From NCBI RefSeq assembly GCF_003963535.1, contig NZ_CP034539.1, forward strand, positions 4,898,001 through 4,962,000: a stretch of 64,000 bases of DNA. The letters are read 5' to 3'. The notes below the pieces were generated by a model. That model made no database searches, was not told where the DNA came from, and was given only the letters and a program-made list of their open reading frames with translations. Below, piece by piece: positions 8,734 to 17,953 of the stretch (positions are counted from its first letter, which is position 1; each line of letters starts with the position of its first letter). The stretch comes from Streptomyces cyaneochromogenes (GTDB lineage: Bacteria; Actinomycetota; Actinomycetes; Streptomycetales; Streptomycetaceae). Made by a program: the position numbers and the translations under genes.

Positions 8734-10046
8734 CGGGCACCCCCCGACAGCAGCCGGCGGGTCGTCTCCACGCCCCACGTGTCCAGCGACAGCAGCCGGT
8801 CGCTGGACGCCATCAGGCCACCGGTCGCCTCGACGTGCGCGGCCCACCGCTCGCGGGTCTCCACCGCCGGGCGGGCCATCAGGCAGTCGGGGTCGTTGAT
8901 CCAGAGGCGGCCGTGCTGCCACTGGCGGCCGACGCCGGTGAACTCCGCCGGGTCCTGGCCGGGCTGGCTGTAGTCGTCGGCCTCGGGGCGGCGGTGCGGT
9001 GCCGTGTCGGGGCTGACCCGCATCGCGTCGAACAGGCCGATGGAGGCGAGCAGGGGCGCCCCGCAGCCCAGCAGGTAGGCGTCCTCACCGATCGCCTCGC
9101 GGATCAGCCGGACACCGCAGCGGTACGCCGTCAGCGCGTCCGACTCCGAGTCGTGCCGTACGCCGTCCAGCGCGCCCGCGTATAGGAAGTCCACCTTGAA
9201 GTAGTCGTAGCCCTCGGCGCGCAGCGTACGGAAGACCTCCGTCAGATACGCCGCCGCCTCGGGGTGCGTGGTGTCCAGGACGCGCAGGTCGTGGCCCCAG
9301 TTGCGGCCGGCGTGCGCGAAGCCGCCGTCGGCGGTGCGCACCAGCCACTCGGGGTGCTCGGCGGCCAGGTCGCTCGCCGGGTCGACCAGGAAGGGTGCCG
9401 TCCAGATGCCGGCGCGGCGGCCGCGGGAGCGGATGGCGTCGGCGATGCCCGCGCGGGAGCGGAAGCGGCCGGAGAGGGTGAGCCAGTCGCCGAGGGCCTT
9501 CTGGTAGCCGTCGTCGATCTGGACGACGTCGATGGGCAGGTCGAGGGTGTCCATCACACGGAGGTTCTCGTGGATGTCGTCCTCTGTGACGGCGGTGAAG
9601 TACTCGTACCAGGAGCACCAGACCGTCGGGGCCGGGCGGGGGGCGGCGAGCCGGAGGCTGTCGGCCCAGTCGCCCAGCACCGACTGGACGGTGGCGCCCG
9701 TCCACTCCTTCACCGGGCCGTCGGCACTGACCTCCGCCACGCCGTCCGTCACGACCAGCCGGACGGAGGGGACCTCGGTCAGCGGGTCCGGCGCCGCCCA
9801 CAGGCGGACCGGCGAGCCGTCGCCGGGGTCGAGCGCCAGCAGGCCCTCGCCCTGGAAGGCGCCCTCGGGGACGGTGACGCCGGGGCGGTAACAGACCGTC
9901 GCCCAGTTGTCGTTGGTCGGGCGGTACGGCTTCTCGCCGAGGGCGTAGGAGCCGCTGGGGCTCCAGGACTGCCAGCCCTCCTCGTGGACACGGGCACGGG
10001 CCGGGTCCACGGGCACGGAGGCGACGGGGGTGAAGGGGTGGTGCAC
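8730..10046 (-). CDS. Alpha-galactosidase, GH36-type
   Basis: About 438 residues, single-module GH36/GH-D clan. The barrel shows WCSWYEYF, VVQIDDGYQ and the catalytic nucleophile Asp286 in FKVDFLY, with an SPDTAPHR region downstream where the acid/base lies. It is shorter than canonical 700-residue GH36 enzymes, lacking most of the N-terminal beta-supersandwich. GTG at 10046 is preferred; a TTG at 10061 is an in-frame alternative. It sits between the permease and beta-galactosidase genes, so the operon probably handles substrates bearing both alpha- and beta-galactosyl links, or a mixture of galactosides. Confidence 0.85.
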   Translation of the reverse strand: MHHPFTPVASVPVDPARARVHEEGWQSWSPSGSYALGEKPYRPTNDNWATVCYRPGVTVPEGAFQGEGLLALDPGDGSPVRLWAAPDPLTEVPSVRLVVTDGVAEVSADGPVKEWTGATVQSVLGDWADSLRLAAPRPAPTVWCSWYEYFTAVTEDDIHENLRVMDTLDLPIDVVQIDDGYQKALGDWLTLSGRFRSRAGIADAIRSRGRRAGIWTAPFLVDPASDLAAEHPEWLVRTADGGFAHAGRNWGHDLRVLDTTHPEAAAYLTEVFRTLRAEGYDYFKVDFLYAGALDGVRHDSESDALTAYRCGVRLIREAIGEDAYLLGCGAPLLASIGLFDAMRVSPDTAPHRRPEADDYSQPGQDPAEFTGVGRQWQHGRLWINDPDCLMARPAVETRERWAAHVEATGGLMASSDRLLSLDTWGVETTRRLLSGGAR

Positions 10047-10095
10047 GGGGGTCTCTTTCAAGAAAGGGGCCGATAGCCGTCGTCGTCGGGCGCGG

Positions 10096-10980
10096 TCAGC
10101 CCTTGTTGGCGCCCAGCGTCAGACCGCTCACGAACTGCCGCTGCAGCACGAAGTAGACGATCAGCGTCGGGATCGCGGTCAGCAACGCACCGGCCGCGAC
10201 CAGGTTCGGGTCCGTGAAGTACGCGCCGGTGAGGTTGTTCAGCGCCGAGGTGATCGGCATGTTCTCGCCGGTCGAGATCAGGACCAGGGCCCAGAAGAAG
10301 TCGTTGTAGATCCAGATGGACAGCAACGTCGCCAGGGCCGCCATCGCCGGCTTGCACAGCGGCAGCACGATCTGCCAGTACTGCCGCCACACCGAGGCGC
10401 CGTCGACGAGCGCGGCCTCGGTCAGCTCGTGCGGCAGCGTGCGCATGTAGTTGCTGAGCACGAAGGCGCAGAAGCCCGACTGGAACGCGACGTGGATCAG
10501 GACCAGGCCGAGCGCGGAGTCGTAGAGCTTGCCGCTCATCGTGATGCCGGGCAGGTCGATCAGCAGGTACAGCCGGTACAGCGGGGTGATGATGACCTGC
10601 TGCGGGAGCAGGTTGCCCGCCGTGAAGACCAGCAGCAGCGCCAGGTTGAGGCGGAAGTCGAAGCGGCTGACGTAGAAGGCGACCATCGAGGACAGGAACA
10701 GCGTCAACAGCACCGCCGGGACGGCGATGATCATGGTGTTGACGAAGTAGTGGCTCATGTCCGACTGCGTGAACGCGTTCGTGAAGTTGTCGAAGTTCAG
10801 CGTGTCCGGCCAGGACACATAGCCCTTCTCACTGGTCTCCGCGTACGGCCGCATCGCCGAGTAGATCGCCCAGAGCAGCGGCGCGAGCCAGGCCAGCGCC
10901 GCCCCGGCGAGGAAGAGGTGCAGGAGGATCCGGGCGGGGCGGACGGGCGTACGGGGCTTGGTCATGGCGTTGCTGCTCAT
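10096..10980 (-). CDS. Carbohydrate ABC transporter permease (MalG type)
   Basis: 294 residues and six membrane segments. The cytoplasmic coupling motif EAALVDGASVWRQYWQIVLPLCKP is the EAA loop of the MalG family. It overlaps the MalF-type gene by four bases (ATGA), so the two are made together as a heterodimeric pore. No ATPase gene is in the operon; Streptomyces sugar importers commonly share the MsiK ATPase, which is the expected partner here (inference). Confidence 0.93.
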   Translation of the reverse strand: MSSNAMTKPRTPVRPARILLHLFLAGAALAWLAPLLWAIYSAMRPYAETSEKGYVSWPDTLNFDNFTNAFTQSDMSHYFVNTMIIAVPAVLLTLFLSSMVAFYVSRFDFRLNLALLLVFTAGNLLPQQVIITPLYRLYLLIDLPGITMSGKLYDSALGLVLIHVAFQSGFCAFVLSNYMRTLPHELTEAALVDGASVWRQYWQIVLPLCKPAMAALATLLSIWIYNDFFWALVLISTGENMPITSALNNLTGAYFTDPNLVAAGALLTAIPTLIVYFVLQRQFVSGLTLGANKG

Positions 10981-11954
10981 GCGCGCCGCTCCTTCCGGAA
11001 GGTGGCCACCAGGTAGGGGATGATCACGATCAGGGAGATCAGCAGCAGGACGACCGCGATGGCGGAGCCGTATCCGATGCGGCTGGACTCGCCGATGATG
11101 TTGTTGGTGACCAGGATCGAGAGCAGCTCGGTGCCCTCAGCGCCCTTGTTGAAGACGAAGACCAGGTCGAAGGCGCGCAGGGCCTCGATGATGGTGACGA
11201 CCAGGACGACCGTGTTGGTGGGGCGCAGGGTCGGGAAGATGACGTTCTTGAACGTCTGCCACTCGCCTGCGCCGTCGAGCGCGGAGGCCTCCCGCAGCGA
11301 GGGGTCGACGCCCTTCAGACCGGCCAGGTACAGGATCATCATGTAGCCGGTGTGGCGCCAGGACGCGGCGATGAGGATCGCCCAGAGGTTGAGGTCCGGG
11401 TCGCCGATCCAGTCGATGTACTTGCCGGGCTCGTTGGCCCCGATGATGCTGTTGATCAGGCCCGTGTCGGGGTTGTAGATCAGCTGCCAGACGAAGCCGA
11501 TGACGGCCATCGACAGCACGACCGGCAGGAAGAACGCGGTCTGGTACACCCTGCTGAACCGGATCTTCTTGTCCAGCTGCACGGCCAGGAACAGGCCGAG
11601 CGGGGTCGGGATCACGATCAGGACGACGAACCAGATGACGTTGTGCTCGACGGCGGGCCAGAACTGCGGGTTGTTGGTGAACAGTTCCTTGAAGTTCTCG
11701 AGCCCGACCCACTTGATGGAGTCGAAGCCGATGCCGTCCCAGGTGGTGAAGGCCAGCGCGATGGAGGCGAGGGCGGTCACCCAGACGAGGGCGATGTGCA
11801 GGACGGTCGGCAGACCCGCCATCAGACCGAGGGTGATCCGGTCGCGTCGGGTCAGCAGACGGCTGTGCCCGTGGGGCACCTTGTTGGCGGGGGCAGCGCC
11901 CGGAGGCGGCACAGTGGCCGCCTCCGGGATCTCCTTGGTGGTGTTCGTGGTCAT
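10977..11954 (-). CDS. Carbohydrate ABC transporter permease (MalF type)
   Basis: 325 residues. The N-terminal cytoplasmic segment is Pro/Ala-rich, then six membrane helices. The EAA-type coupling loop is REASALDGAGEWQTFKNVIFP. It overlaps the binding-protein gene upstream and the second permease downstream by four bases each. Together with its neighbours it forms a CUT1-family importer for a di- or oligosaccharide. Confidence 0.93.
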   Translation of the reverse strand: MTTNTTKEIPEAATVPPPGAAPANKVPHGHSRLLTRRDRITLGLMAGLPTVLHIALVWVTALASIALAFTTWDGIGFDSIKWVGLENFKELFTNNPQFWPAVEHNVIWFVVLIVIPTPLGLFLAVQLDKKIRFSRVYQTAFFLPVVLSMAVIGFVWQLIYNPDTGLINSIIGANEPGKYIDWIGDPDLNLWAILIAASWRHTGYMMILYLAGLKGVDPSLREASALDGAGEWQTFKNVIFPTLRPTNTVVLVVTIIEALRAFDLVFVFNKGAEGTELLSILVTNNIIGESSRIGYGSAIAVVLLLISLIVIIPYLVATFRKERRA

Positions 11955-13264
11955 GAGGAAGCGAAGATCGTCTTCTTCTGGCGCTCGATCGAGGACAGCA
12001 CGCTGTCGACGCCCTTGGGGTCACGGACGAACTTCTGCAGCGCGGGCTGCATCACCGTGGAGGTGAAGTCGGGCCGGCTGTCGCGGTCCATGAACTGCGT
12101 CAGGGACTTGGCGCCGACGATCATGTCGTACGCCTTCTTCTGCAGGGCGGTGTACGACGACGTGTCGGCCTTGGTGGAGGCGTGCACCACGCTCGGGTCG
12201 GACTTGAGGTAGATGTCCTCGGCGTCCGAGGTGCCCAGGTACTGCAGGAGCTTGACGGCCTCGGTCTTGTTCTTCGGGCTCTTGCTCATCATGAAGCCGT
12301 CGGTGGGCGCCTCGACGGTGTCCTGGCCGTACGCCGGGTCGATCTCCGGGAAGGCGAAGAAGTCGAGGTCCTCCAGAGCGGCCTTGTCGGTGAACTGCTG
12401 GGCCACGAAGGTGCCGAGGAGGTACATGCCGGCCTTCTTGGAGGCCAGCGTCTGGGCCGCGTCCTGCCAGGTGCGGCCGGTGGCGCCCTCCTGGTGGTAC
12501 GGGAGAATCTCGGTCCACAGGTCGAAGACCTTGCGCACCTTGGCGTCGGTCCAGGAGGCCTTGCCCGCCATCAGCTCGACGTGGAAGTCGTAGCCGTTCT
12601 GGCGGAAGTTGATCTGGTCGAAGGTGCCGAGCGCGGGCCAGGCGTCCTTGTCGCCGAAGGCGATGGGCACCAGCCCGTCCTTCTTCATCTGCTTGCACAG
12701 CGCGACGAAGTCGTCCCACGTGGTGGGGACTTCGTAGCCCTTCTCCTGGAAGACGCTCTTCCGGTAGAAGAGCGCCCACGGGTACGTGTACAGCGGCACG
12801 AAGTAGTACTTGCCGTCCTCGCCCTTGCTGAGCTTGTGCATCGCCTCGGGGAAGTTGCCCCCTATGGTCTTCCAGACGTCGTCGATCGGCGTGGCCAGTC
12901 CCTTGGCCGCGAAGAACTGCATCCGGTAGCCGGCGAACCAGGTGTACACGTCGTCCGGCGTGCCCTGCAGGTAGGAGTTGATCTGCTCCTGGAAGGTGTT
13001 CGAGTCCTTGGTGTTCACGTCGACCGTGATGCCGGACTTCTTCTTGTACGCCGCGTAGATGTCCGCGAACGCCTTCTTCGGCACCGGGTCGGACGCCTTG
13101 GAGCCGAGGGTGACGGTCTTCGGGTCGCTCGCCGTGCCACTGCCGCCACAGGCGCTGAGCAGCGGGATGCCCGCACCGAGTACGGCGGCGCCGCCGACGC
13201 CGCGCAGCAGGGTGCGGCGGCTGGGCGAGGGGAGGGAGAGACCGGAGGGAGAGAGGTCGTGCAT
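11951..13264 (-). CDS. Extracellular sugar-binding lipoprotein of the ABC importer
   Basis: 437 residues, SBP type 1 family. A twin-Arg signal (SRRTLLRG) precedes a lipobox LLSAC, implying Tat export and lipid anchoring. The mature domain has typical solute-binding features such as YTWFAGYRMQFFAAKGL, EDGKYYFVPLYTYPWALFY, and the C-terminal YLGTSDAEDIYL helix region. It is the first gene of the operon with AGGAG before its ATG, so it is probably the most highly expressed. Galactoside specificity is inferred from the two galactosidases downstream. Confidence 0.92.
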   Translation of the reverse strand: MHDLSPSGLSLPSPSRRTLLRGVGGAAVLGAGIPLLSACGGSGTASDPKTVTLGSKASDPVPKKAFADIYAAYKKKSGITVDVNTKDSNTFQEQINSYLQGTPDDVYTWFAGYRMQFFAAKGLATPIDDVWKTIGGNFPEAMHKLSKGEDGKYYFVPLYTYPWALFYRKSVFQEKGYEVPTTWDDFVALCKQMKKDGLVPIAFGDKDAWPALGTFDQINFRQNGYDFHVELMAGKASWTDAKVRKVFDLWTEILPYHQEGATGRTWQDAAQTLASKKAGMYLLGTFVAQQFTDKAALEDLDFFAFPEIDPAYGQDTVEAPTDGFMMSKSPKNKTEAVKLLQYLGTSDAEDIYLKSDPSVVHASTKADTSSYTALQKKAYDMIVGAKSLTQFMDRDSRPDFTSTVMQPALQKFVRDPKGVDSVLSSIERQKKTIFASS

Positions 13265-13404
13265 CTACGGCTCCTGAGGGCAGGGTTCGATCATGAGGGT
13301 TGGGCTCGCCGAAGTCCGTCTTAACCGATCAGAAATCAACTTGACCGAACACGGTGGCGCAATAACAGCCGTATGTCAGGTCATGCGTCAAGAGGTGACG
13401 ATCG

Positions 13405-13419
13405 ACGTTTCGGAAACGT
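13405..13419. promoter_or_regulatory. 15-bp palindromic operator candidate of the galactoside operon
   Basis: ACGTTTCGGAAACGT is a perfect inverted repeat around a central G, about 140 bases upstream of the binding-protein gene. Its GTTTC/GAAAC half-sites are like those bound by LacI-family sugar repressors. No LacI-type gene is in the neighbourhood, so the regulator would act in trans. Confidence 0.5.
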
Positions 13420-13476
13420 GACTGATATCTCGAACCGATCTTGAACCCTCGTACGCGCTCTCCCGTGAGACCGGGG

Positions 13477-15315
13477 TCAGCGCACGACCACCGTGCGGGT
13501 CTCACTCACCTGGTCGACCTCCGAGGTCCGCACGGTCACCTTCATCTCCCACTTCCCGGCGATGGGCAGGTTGAGGAAGCTGTTGCCCCAGTAGCCGCCC
13601 TTGTCGGTGAGCTCGGCGTCCAGGGGGCCGATGTCCTTGGCCGGGAGGGTGAAGGAGATCCGCAGCTCGGGGACGACGGAGACGCCGCCGTCGGGGCCGA
13701 AGACGAGGGCCTCGATGGAGTTGTCGCCGACCCGGCCCGGGTCGAGGGTGATCTGGACCTTGCCGCGGCCGCCGGCGGTGCCGACGTCGAACGGGACGTC
13801 GGTGACGGAGGCGCCGACCACGGCGGGCGACTGCGCCGCCGCCTCGGCCTGGGCCCGGCCGGGCAGCGTGCTGGTGAGGATCGTGGTGACCGCGAGCACG
13901 GCGGCGCCGACCGCGACCTCGGCGAGGACGGAGCGGCGCAGGGCACGGCGGTGCGTGAGGTGCCGCGCAGGCTCGTCGTCCACCGGTGCGGAGCCTTCCG
14001 GCCGGTCGCCCGACGCCTCCGGCAGGGGCGGCCCCCCGACCGCCTCGGGAACCTTCTCCCGTACGACCGTCTCCGCCTCCTCCTCCGCGTCCGCCGTCGC
14101 GAGCCGCGCCGTCCAGCGGCGGGACACGGCCGCCGCCCCGAGCAGCAGACCCACCGCGGCCAGCTTGAGGATCAGGAGCCTGCCGTACGTCGTGCCGGTG
14201 AGCGCGCCCCAGGAGCCGAGGCCGCGCCAGGACTGGTAGACGCCGGTGACGACCAGAACGGTCACGGAAGCGAACGCGAGGCGCGAGAAGCGGGTGACGG
14301 CGGCCGGCGTCAGGTGGGCCCGGTACAGCGTGACGAGCAGGGCCGTGAGGCCGCCCAGCCAGACCGCCGTGGCGAGCAGGTGCAGCGCCGAGGACGTCAT
14401 CGCCGCCGGCACCTGGATCCCCGCGGAGGCGTGCTCGCCGGCGGCCCAGGTGACGGCGAGGCCCACGGCGAGGGCGGCGCCGGTCCAGCCGTAGGGCCGG
14501 CGGCGCCTGGACTGTCGTACGAGATGGACGGCGGCCACCAGCAGAAGGACGAGGCGGGCCAGCAGGACGACGCCGGGGCGGCTGGTCAGGGTGCGGGTGA
14601 GGGAGTCGGCGCTCAGGGCCCCCAGCGGGGCCTCACCCGCCTCGTACGGGCCGCGCAGCACCAGCAGGGCGAGGGTGGCGGCGAGCAGGGTCCACCAGCC
14701 CGTCCTCAGCAGTCCGGCGAGCACGGGGGCGTCCGGCGGGCGGCAGACCGCCATGAACGTCGCGGTGCCGATGAGCAGGGCCGCGGCGAGGTAGGCCAGA
14801 TAGCGGGCGATGTTGTAGAGGCTCTTGGTCGCCGGGTCCTCGGTGGGGCCGGTGTCGACCGGGGCCAGGGCGAGGGACCGTTTGCCGACGGAGAAGGTGA
14901 ACGCGCCGGAGACCGGGTGGCTGTCCGCCGACACCACCCGCCAGGCGACGGTGTACGTCCCCTGCGCCAGCTTCGCCGGCAGCGTCACCCGGGCGGTGTC
15001 ACTGCTGTCCGGACTGTGCTCCGGCTCTCCCGTACGCAGCCGGCGCCCGTCCGGGTCCAGGACGCGGAAGGAGTCCTCCAACAGGCCGACGGACTCCGTG
15101 AAACTCAGGGTGAGGTGGCGGGGAGCCGACTTGAGGAGGCTTCCGTCTTCGGGGTCGGTGGAGCGGAGGGCAGCGTGGGCCGACGCGGGGCTTGTGCCGC
15201 CGAGGAGGAGCAGGACCAGCAGGGGGCCCAGCAGCACCAGCCGTTGAAGTCCCCGCCGCCGCCCGTTGACTCGGCACCGCGGTCGTCGTCGGTCATCGCA
15301 CCCCACGTGTGTCAC
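13477..15315 (-). CDS. CopC-CopD fusion, copper-handling membrane protein
   Basis: 612 residues. A basic N-terminus and signal sequence end ASAHAALRSTDP, leaving the copper-ligand His near the mature N-terminus of a CopC domain; a second CopC hallmark is DSHPVSGAF. About eight membrane helices of a CopD domain follow (roughly residues 155-450), then an extracytoplasmic beta-domain (YtkA/FixH-like, with DKGGYWGNSFLNLP) to the end. This matches YcnJ-type copper import/resistance proteins. The GTG start gives a long Arg-rich n-region, so the true start could be slightly internal. No copper regulator is adjacent. Confidence 0.85.
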   Translation of the reverse strand: MTHVGCDDRRRPRCRVNGRRRGLQRLVLLGPLLVLLLLGGTSPASAHAALRSTDPEDGSLLKSAPRHLTLSFTESVGLLEDSFRVLDPDGRRLRTGEPEHSPDSSDTARVTLPAKLAQGTYTVAWRVVSADSHPVSGAFTFSVGKRSLALAPVDTGPTEDPATKSLYNIARYLAYLAAALLIGTATFMAVCRPPDAPVLAGLLRTGWWTLLAATLALLVLRGPYEAGEAPLGALSADSLTRTLTSRPGVVLLARLVLLLVAAVHLVRQSRRRRPYGWTGAALAVGLAVTWAAGEHASAGIQVPAAMTSSALHLLATAVWLGGLTALLVTLYRAHLTPAAVTRFSRLAFASVTVLVVTGVYQSWRGLGSWGALTGTTYGRLLILKLAAVGLLLGAAAVSRRWTARLATADAEEEAETVVREKVPEAVGGPPLPEASGDRPEGSAPVDDEPARHLTHRRALRRSVLAEVAVGAAVLAVTTILTSTLPGRAQAEAAAQSPAVVGASVTDVPFDVGTAGGRGKVQITLDPGRVGDNSIEALVFGPDGGVSVVPELRISFTLPAKDIGPLDAELTDKGGYWGNSFLNLPIAGKWEMKVTVRTSEVDQVSETRTVVVR

Positions 15316-15559
15316 ATCTCCGTCGTCGGACTTGAGGCCTCAGGGGGAGGTACGGATGGGAAGGCGTTCGGGCTCAGCGCCGGGCGGCGGTTTCGCTCAC
15401 TGGATCGCGCAAGCCTCAAGTTCCCCTCAGAACCCGCGGAATCGCTTTCCATCGGTCGCACGCCCGGTCATGATCGCAACAGCTGCGAACGATGCGATCA
15501 CCCGCGGCGCGGCATGCAAGCCCGGCCACTGGTATCACGCCACCTCTGGGGGAAATGAA

Positions 15560-16069
15560 ATGTCTCGCCGAACTCTGGCCGCCCTGATCCTCCTCTCGGC
15601 TGTTGTGGTGTTTTCCGGAACTGCTTGCTCCGCGGACAACTCCCCAGCGGAGGAGCCCGCGAAGTCCTCCGCGCCCAGCAGGCCGGCGGAGACGGCGGCC
15701 ACCCCGTCCGACGACCCCACGCAGCCGTCCGTCGCGCAGCCTCCAGAGTTGGACGCGACCGAGACCGTTGCCCTGCAGCAGGGTGAGACGCACGGCAATC
15801 GCAACCTCGAGTTCGGCAAGGGGAAGAAGGGCGACGCGCTCATCGTCGCCATGCGATGCCAGGGCGAAGGGACCCTCAACGTCACTGTGCGACCCACTGA
15901 CGTCTCCTTTCCACTGGAATGCCGCGACAGCGAAGTGAGAACCATCCACAACCAGGTGGACGTCGCCGGTGCAGAGGACAAGGGGACCGTCTCCGTCGAG
16001 GCGCCGACGACCGTGCGCTGGTCCTTGACCATCGGACGCGGCGAGGCGGCAGCCGAGGAAACCCGTTAG
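15560..16069 (+). CDS. Putative secreted or lipoprotein-like protein
   Basis: 169 residues, ATG preceded by GGGGGAAA. The signal-like N-terminus ends SGTACS, a weak non-canonical lipobox, then a Pro/Ser/Ala-rich linker to about residue 70. The small beta-rich domain contains two Cys (MRCQGEG and LECRDSE) consistent with one disulfide, and the ending VRWSLTIGRG suggests a compact beta sandwich. Function unknown. It is followed by the FemAB gene at 43 bases on the same strand. Confidence 0.65.
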   Translation: MSRRTLAALILLSAVVVFSGTACSADNSPAEEPAKSSAPSRPAETAATPSDDPTQPSVAQPPELDATETVALQQGETHGNRNLEFGKGKKGDALIVAMRCQGEGTLNVTVRPTDVSFPLECRDSEVRTIHNQVDVAGAEDKGTVSVEAPTTVRWSLTIGRGEAAAEETR

Positions 16070-16112
16070 CCGACGGACGTAGGCTTGTGCGCCGAACAAA
16101 GGAGCGCTGCGC

Positions 16113-17234
16113 ATGAGCTATCACCTGAAGGCGATCACCCGCGATGAACATCTGGCCTTCGTCGCGGTCCGGCCCTCGGTGAGTCACATGCAGGTTCCCT
16201 CGTGGGGGGATGTGAAGCCGGACTGGCGGGCGGATAGCCTGGGCTGGTTCGACCAGGACGGCCGCCTCGTCGGTGTCGGACTGGCGTTGTTGCGGCCGTT
16301 GCCGAAGCTCAAGCGGTACCTCGCTTACCTGCCGGAAGGACCGGTCATCGACTGGGCGACGGCAGATCTCGAGCAATGGCTGGAGCCGATGCTCGCGTAC
16401 TTGAAGGAGCAGGGCGCGTTCTCGGTGAAGATGGGACCTCCCGTCGTGGCCCGCCGCTGGAGTTCCGAGGCGGTCAAGGCCGCGATCGCCGACCCGCAGG
16501 CCCGGCGACTGCGGGACGTGGCGGCCACCGCGCACGAACCGCGGGCCTTCGACATCACCGACCGGCTGCGCCGGATGGGCTGGCAGCAGACCGAGCCCGG
16601 TGGCGAGGACGGCTTCGCCGCGGGTCAGCCGCGCTACGTGTTCCAGGTCCCCTTCGCCGGGCGGTCGTTGGAGGAGATCCAGCGTGACTTCAACCAGCAG
16701 TGGCGCCGCAACATCAAGAAGGCCGAGAAGGCCGGCGTCAAGGTCGTCCAGGGCGGCTACGAGGACCTGCCCGCCTTCTACGAGATCTACGTCGAGACCG
16801 CCGAGCGGGACCGGTTCATCCCGCGCCCGCTGGGCTACTTCCAGCGGATGTGGACCGCGCTGCAGGCCGAGGACGACGACCGGATGCGCCTCTACCTCGC
16901 CTATCACGAGGGCGAGGTACTCGCCGCCGCCACAATGCTGACCGTCGGCGAGCACGTCTGGTACTCCTACGGCGCTTCCACCAGCCGCAAGCGCGAGGTC
17001 CAGCCGAACAACGCCATCCAGTGGCGGATGATGTCCGACGCCCACGAACTCGGAGCGGCGGTCTACGACTTCCGCGGCATCACCGACACCCTGGAAGAGG
17101 ACAACCACCTACTGGGACTGCTCCGGTTCAAGGCCGGGACCGGCGGCCAAGCCGTCGAATACCTCGGCGAGTGGGACTACCCGCTCAACAAGGTCCTGCA
17201 CAGGGCCCTCGACCTCTACATGTCCCGCCGCTGA
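16113..17234 (+). CDS. FemAB-family peptidoglycan-bridge aminoacyltransferase
   Basis: 373 residues, with two GNAT-like subdomains as in FemX/FemA. Recognisable motifs are VSHMQVPSWGDVKPDW near the N-terminus, the helical NQQWRRNIKKAEKAGV, and late VYDFRGITDTLEEDNHLLGLLRFKAG, the C-terminal FemAB signature. These enzymes add Gly (or another amino acid) from aminoacyl-tRNA to lipid II; streptomycetes have a Gly-containing cross-bridge, so FemX-type activity is likely. ATG has AAAGGAG upstream. Confidence 0.88.
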   Translation: MSYHLKAITRDEHLAFVAVRPSVSHMQVPSWGDVKPDWRADSLGWFDQDGRLVGVGLALLRPLPKLKRYLAYLPEGPVIDWATADLEQWLEPMLAYLKEQGAFSVKMGPPVVARRWSSEAVKAAIADPQARRLRDVAATAHEPRAFDITDRLRRMGWQQTEPGGEDGFAAGQPRYVFQVPFAGRSLEEIQRDFNQQWRRNIKKAEKAGVKVVQGGYEDLPAFYEIYVETAERDRFIPRPLGYFQRMWTALQAEDDDRMRLYLAYHEGEVLAAATMLTVGEHVWYSYGASTSRKREVQPNNAIQWRMMSDAHELGAAVYDFRGITDTLEEDNHLLGLLRFKAGTGGQAVEYLGEWDYPLNKVLHRALDLYMSRR

Positions 17235-17273
17235 GGTTCAGCGGTCGCACCAAGCTTGATCTGAAACAGCTTT

Positions 17274-17717
17274 TCACTTCCCCGTCTCGAACCAGAGCAA
17301 CTTCCCGGCACGACGGTCCAGGACGCCGTCCCTCAGGGACACACCGCCCCAGCAGTCGGCGTATTCCTGCACGAGGCGCAGCCCGCGACCGCTGTCGGCG
17401 TCGGGCGGGGCGAGCGGGACGTGGTCGTGGGGCGGGTGTCCGAAGGGTGCGGGGATGCGGGGGTGGCTGTCCCAGACTCCGACGCGCAGACGTCCGTCGG
17501 CGAGGGCGGTCAGGCGGAGTGATGAGGGGCCGTTGGTGTGCAGGTAGGTGTTCGTCACCATCTCGGAGGTCAACAACTCGACTGCATCGAAGACTTCGGT
17601 CCTGCCGTGACTGGCGAGCACCGACCGTACGGTCATGCGTGCGACTCGTGCCGCGCGGGGGTCGTGGGGGAGGCGGAGGGCGTACACCCAGGTGTCGGGC
17701 GGGGATACGGTGCGCAT
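17274..17717 (-). CDS. ATP-binding protein, RsbW-like HATPase
   Basis: 147 residues consisting only of a GHKL ATPase domain, with N-box LTSEMVTNTYLHT, G1-type VGVWDSHP and G2-type DSGRGLRLVQEYAD. Such stand-alone HATPases are anti-sigma kinases or regulators and are abundant in Streptomyces next to WhiJ-like genes. It is divergent from the XRE gene at 17954, across an intergenic region with an inverted GCTCAACT/AGTTGAGC pair. The partner anti-anti-sigma factor is not present locally. Confidence 0.85.
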   Translation of the reverse strand: MRTVSPPDTWVYALRLPHDPRAARVARMTVRSVLASHGRTEVFDAVELLTSEMVTNTYLHTNGPSSLRLTALADGRLRVGVWDSHPRIPAPFGHPPHDHVPLAPPDADSGRGLRLVQEYADCWGGVSLRDGVLDRRAGKLLWFETGK

Positions 17718-17757
17718 GGAGACCTCCGGACATCTCGCGGGAAGGGGTACTTGGGTC

Positions 17758-17831
17758 GCTCAACTGCCGTGCCCGGCGGTGGCATTGCCTGGATCGGTGC
17801 GCTTCCGGCTTATGAGCGCGGGGAGTTGAGC
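17758..17831. promoter_or_regulatory. Inverted GCTCAACT / AGTTGAGC pair in divergent promoter
   Basis: GCTCAACT at 17758-17765 and its reverse complement at 17824-17831 bracket the intergenic region between the HATPase and XRE genes. The same octamer recurs at 61058-61065 between the paralogous divergent pair. It may be the binding site of the DUF5753 proteins (inference). Confidence 0.35.
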
Positions 17832-17953
17832 TGCCAGCTCGTGCAACGTAGCGTGGAGACTGGAAGGTATTCCATTGAATCCACGAAGACCTACCAATGA
17901 CCACCCGTGTGGGTGACGCCGCACGCCCGCGCCGAGAAGAGAAACGGCTCGAC

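Noticed and set aside
6820..8973. 717-codon open frame on the plus strand
   Set aside because: It is antisense to GH42 and GH36 genes whose catalytic motifs are clear; high GC content keeps the opposite strand open.
13441..15558. 705-codon open frame on the plus strand
   Set aside because: Antisense to the CopC-CopD gene; Gly/Arg/Gln-rich low-complexity protein with no domain and no ribosome site.
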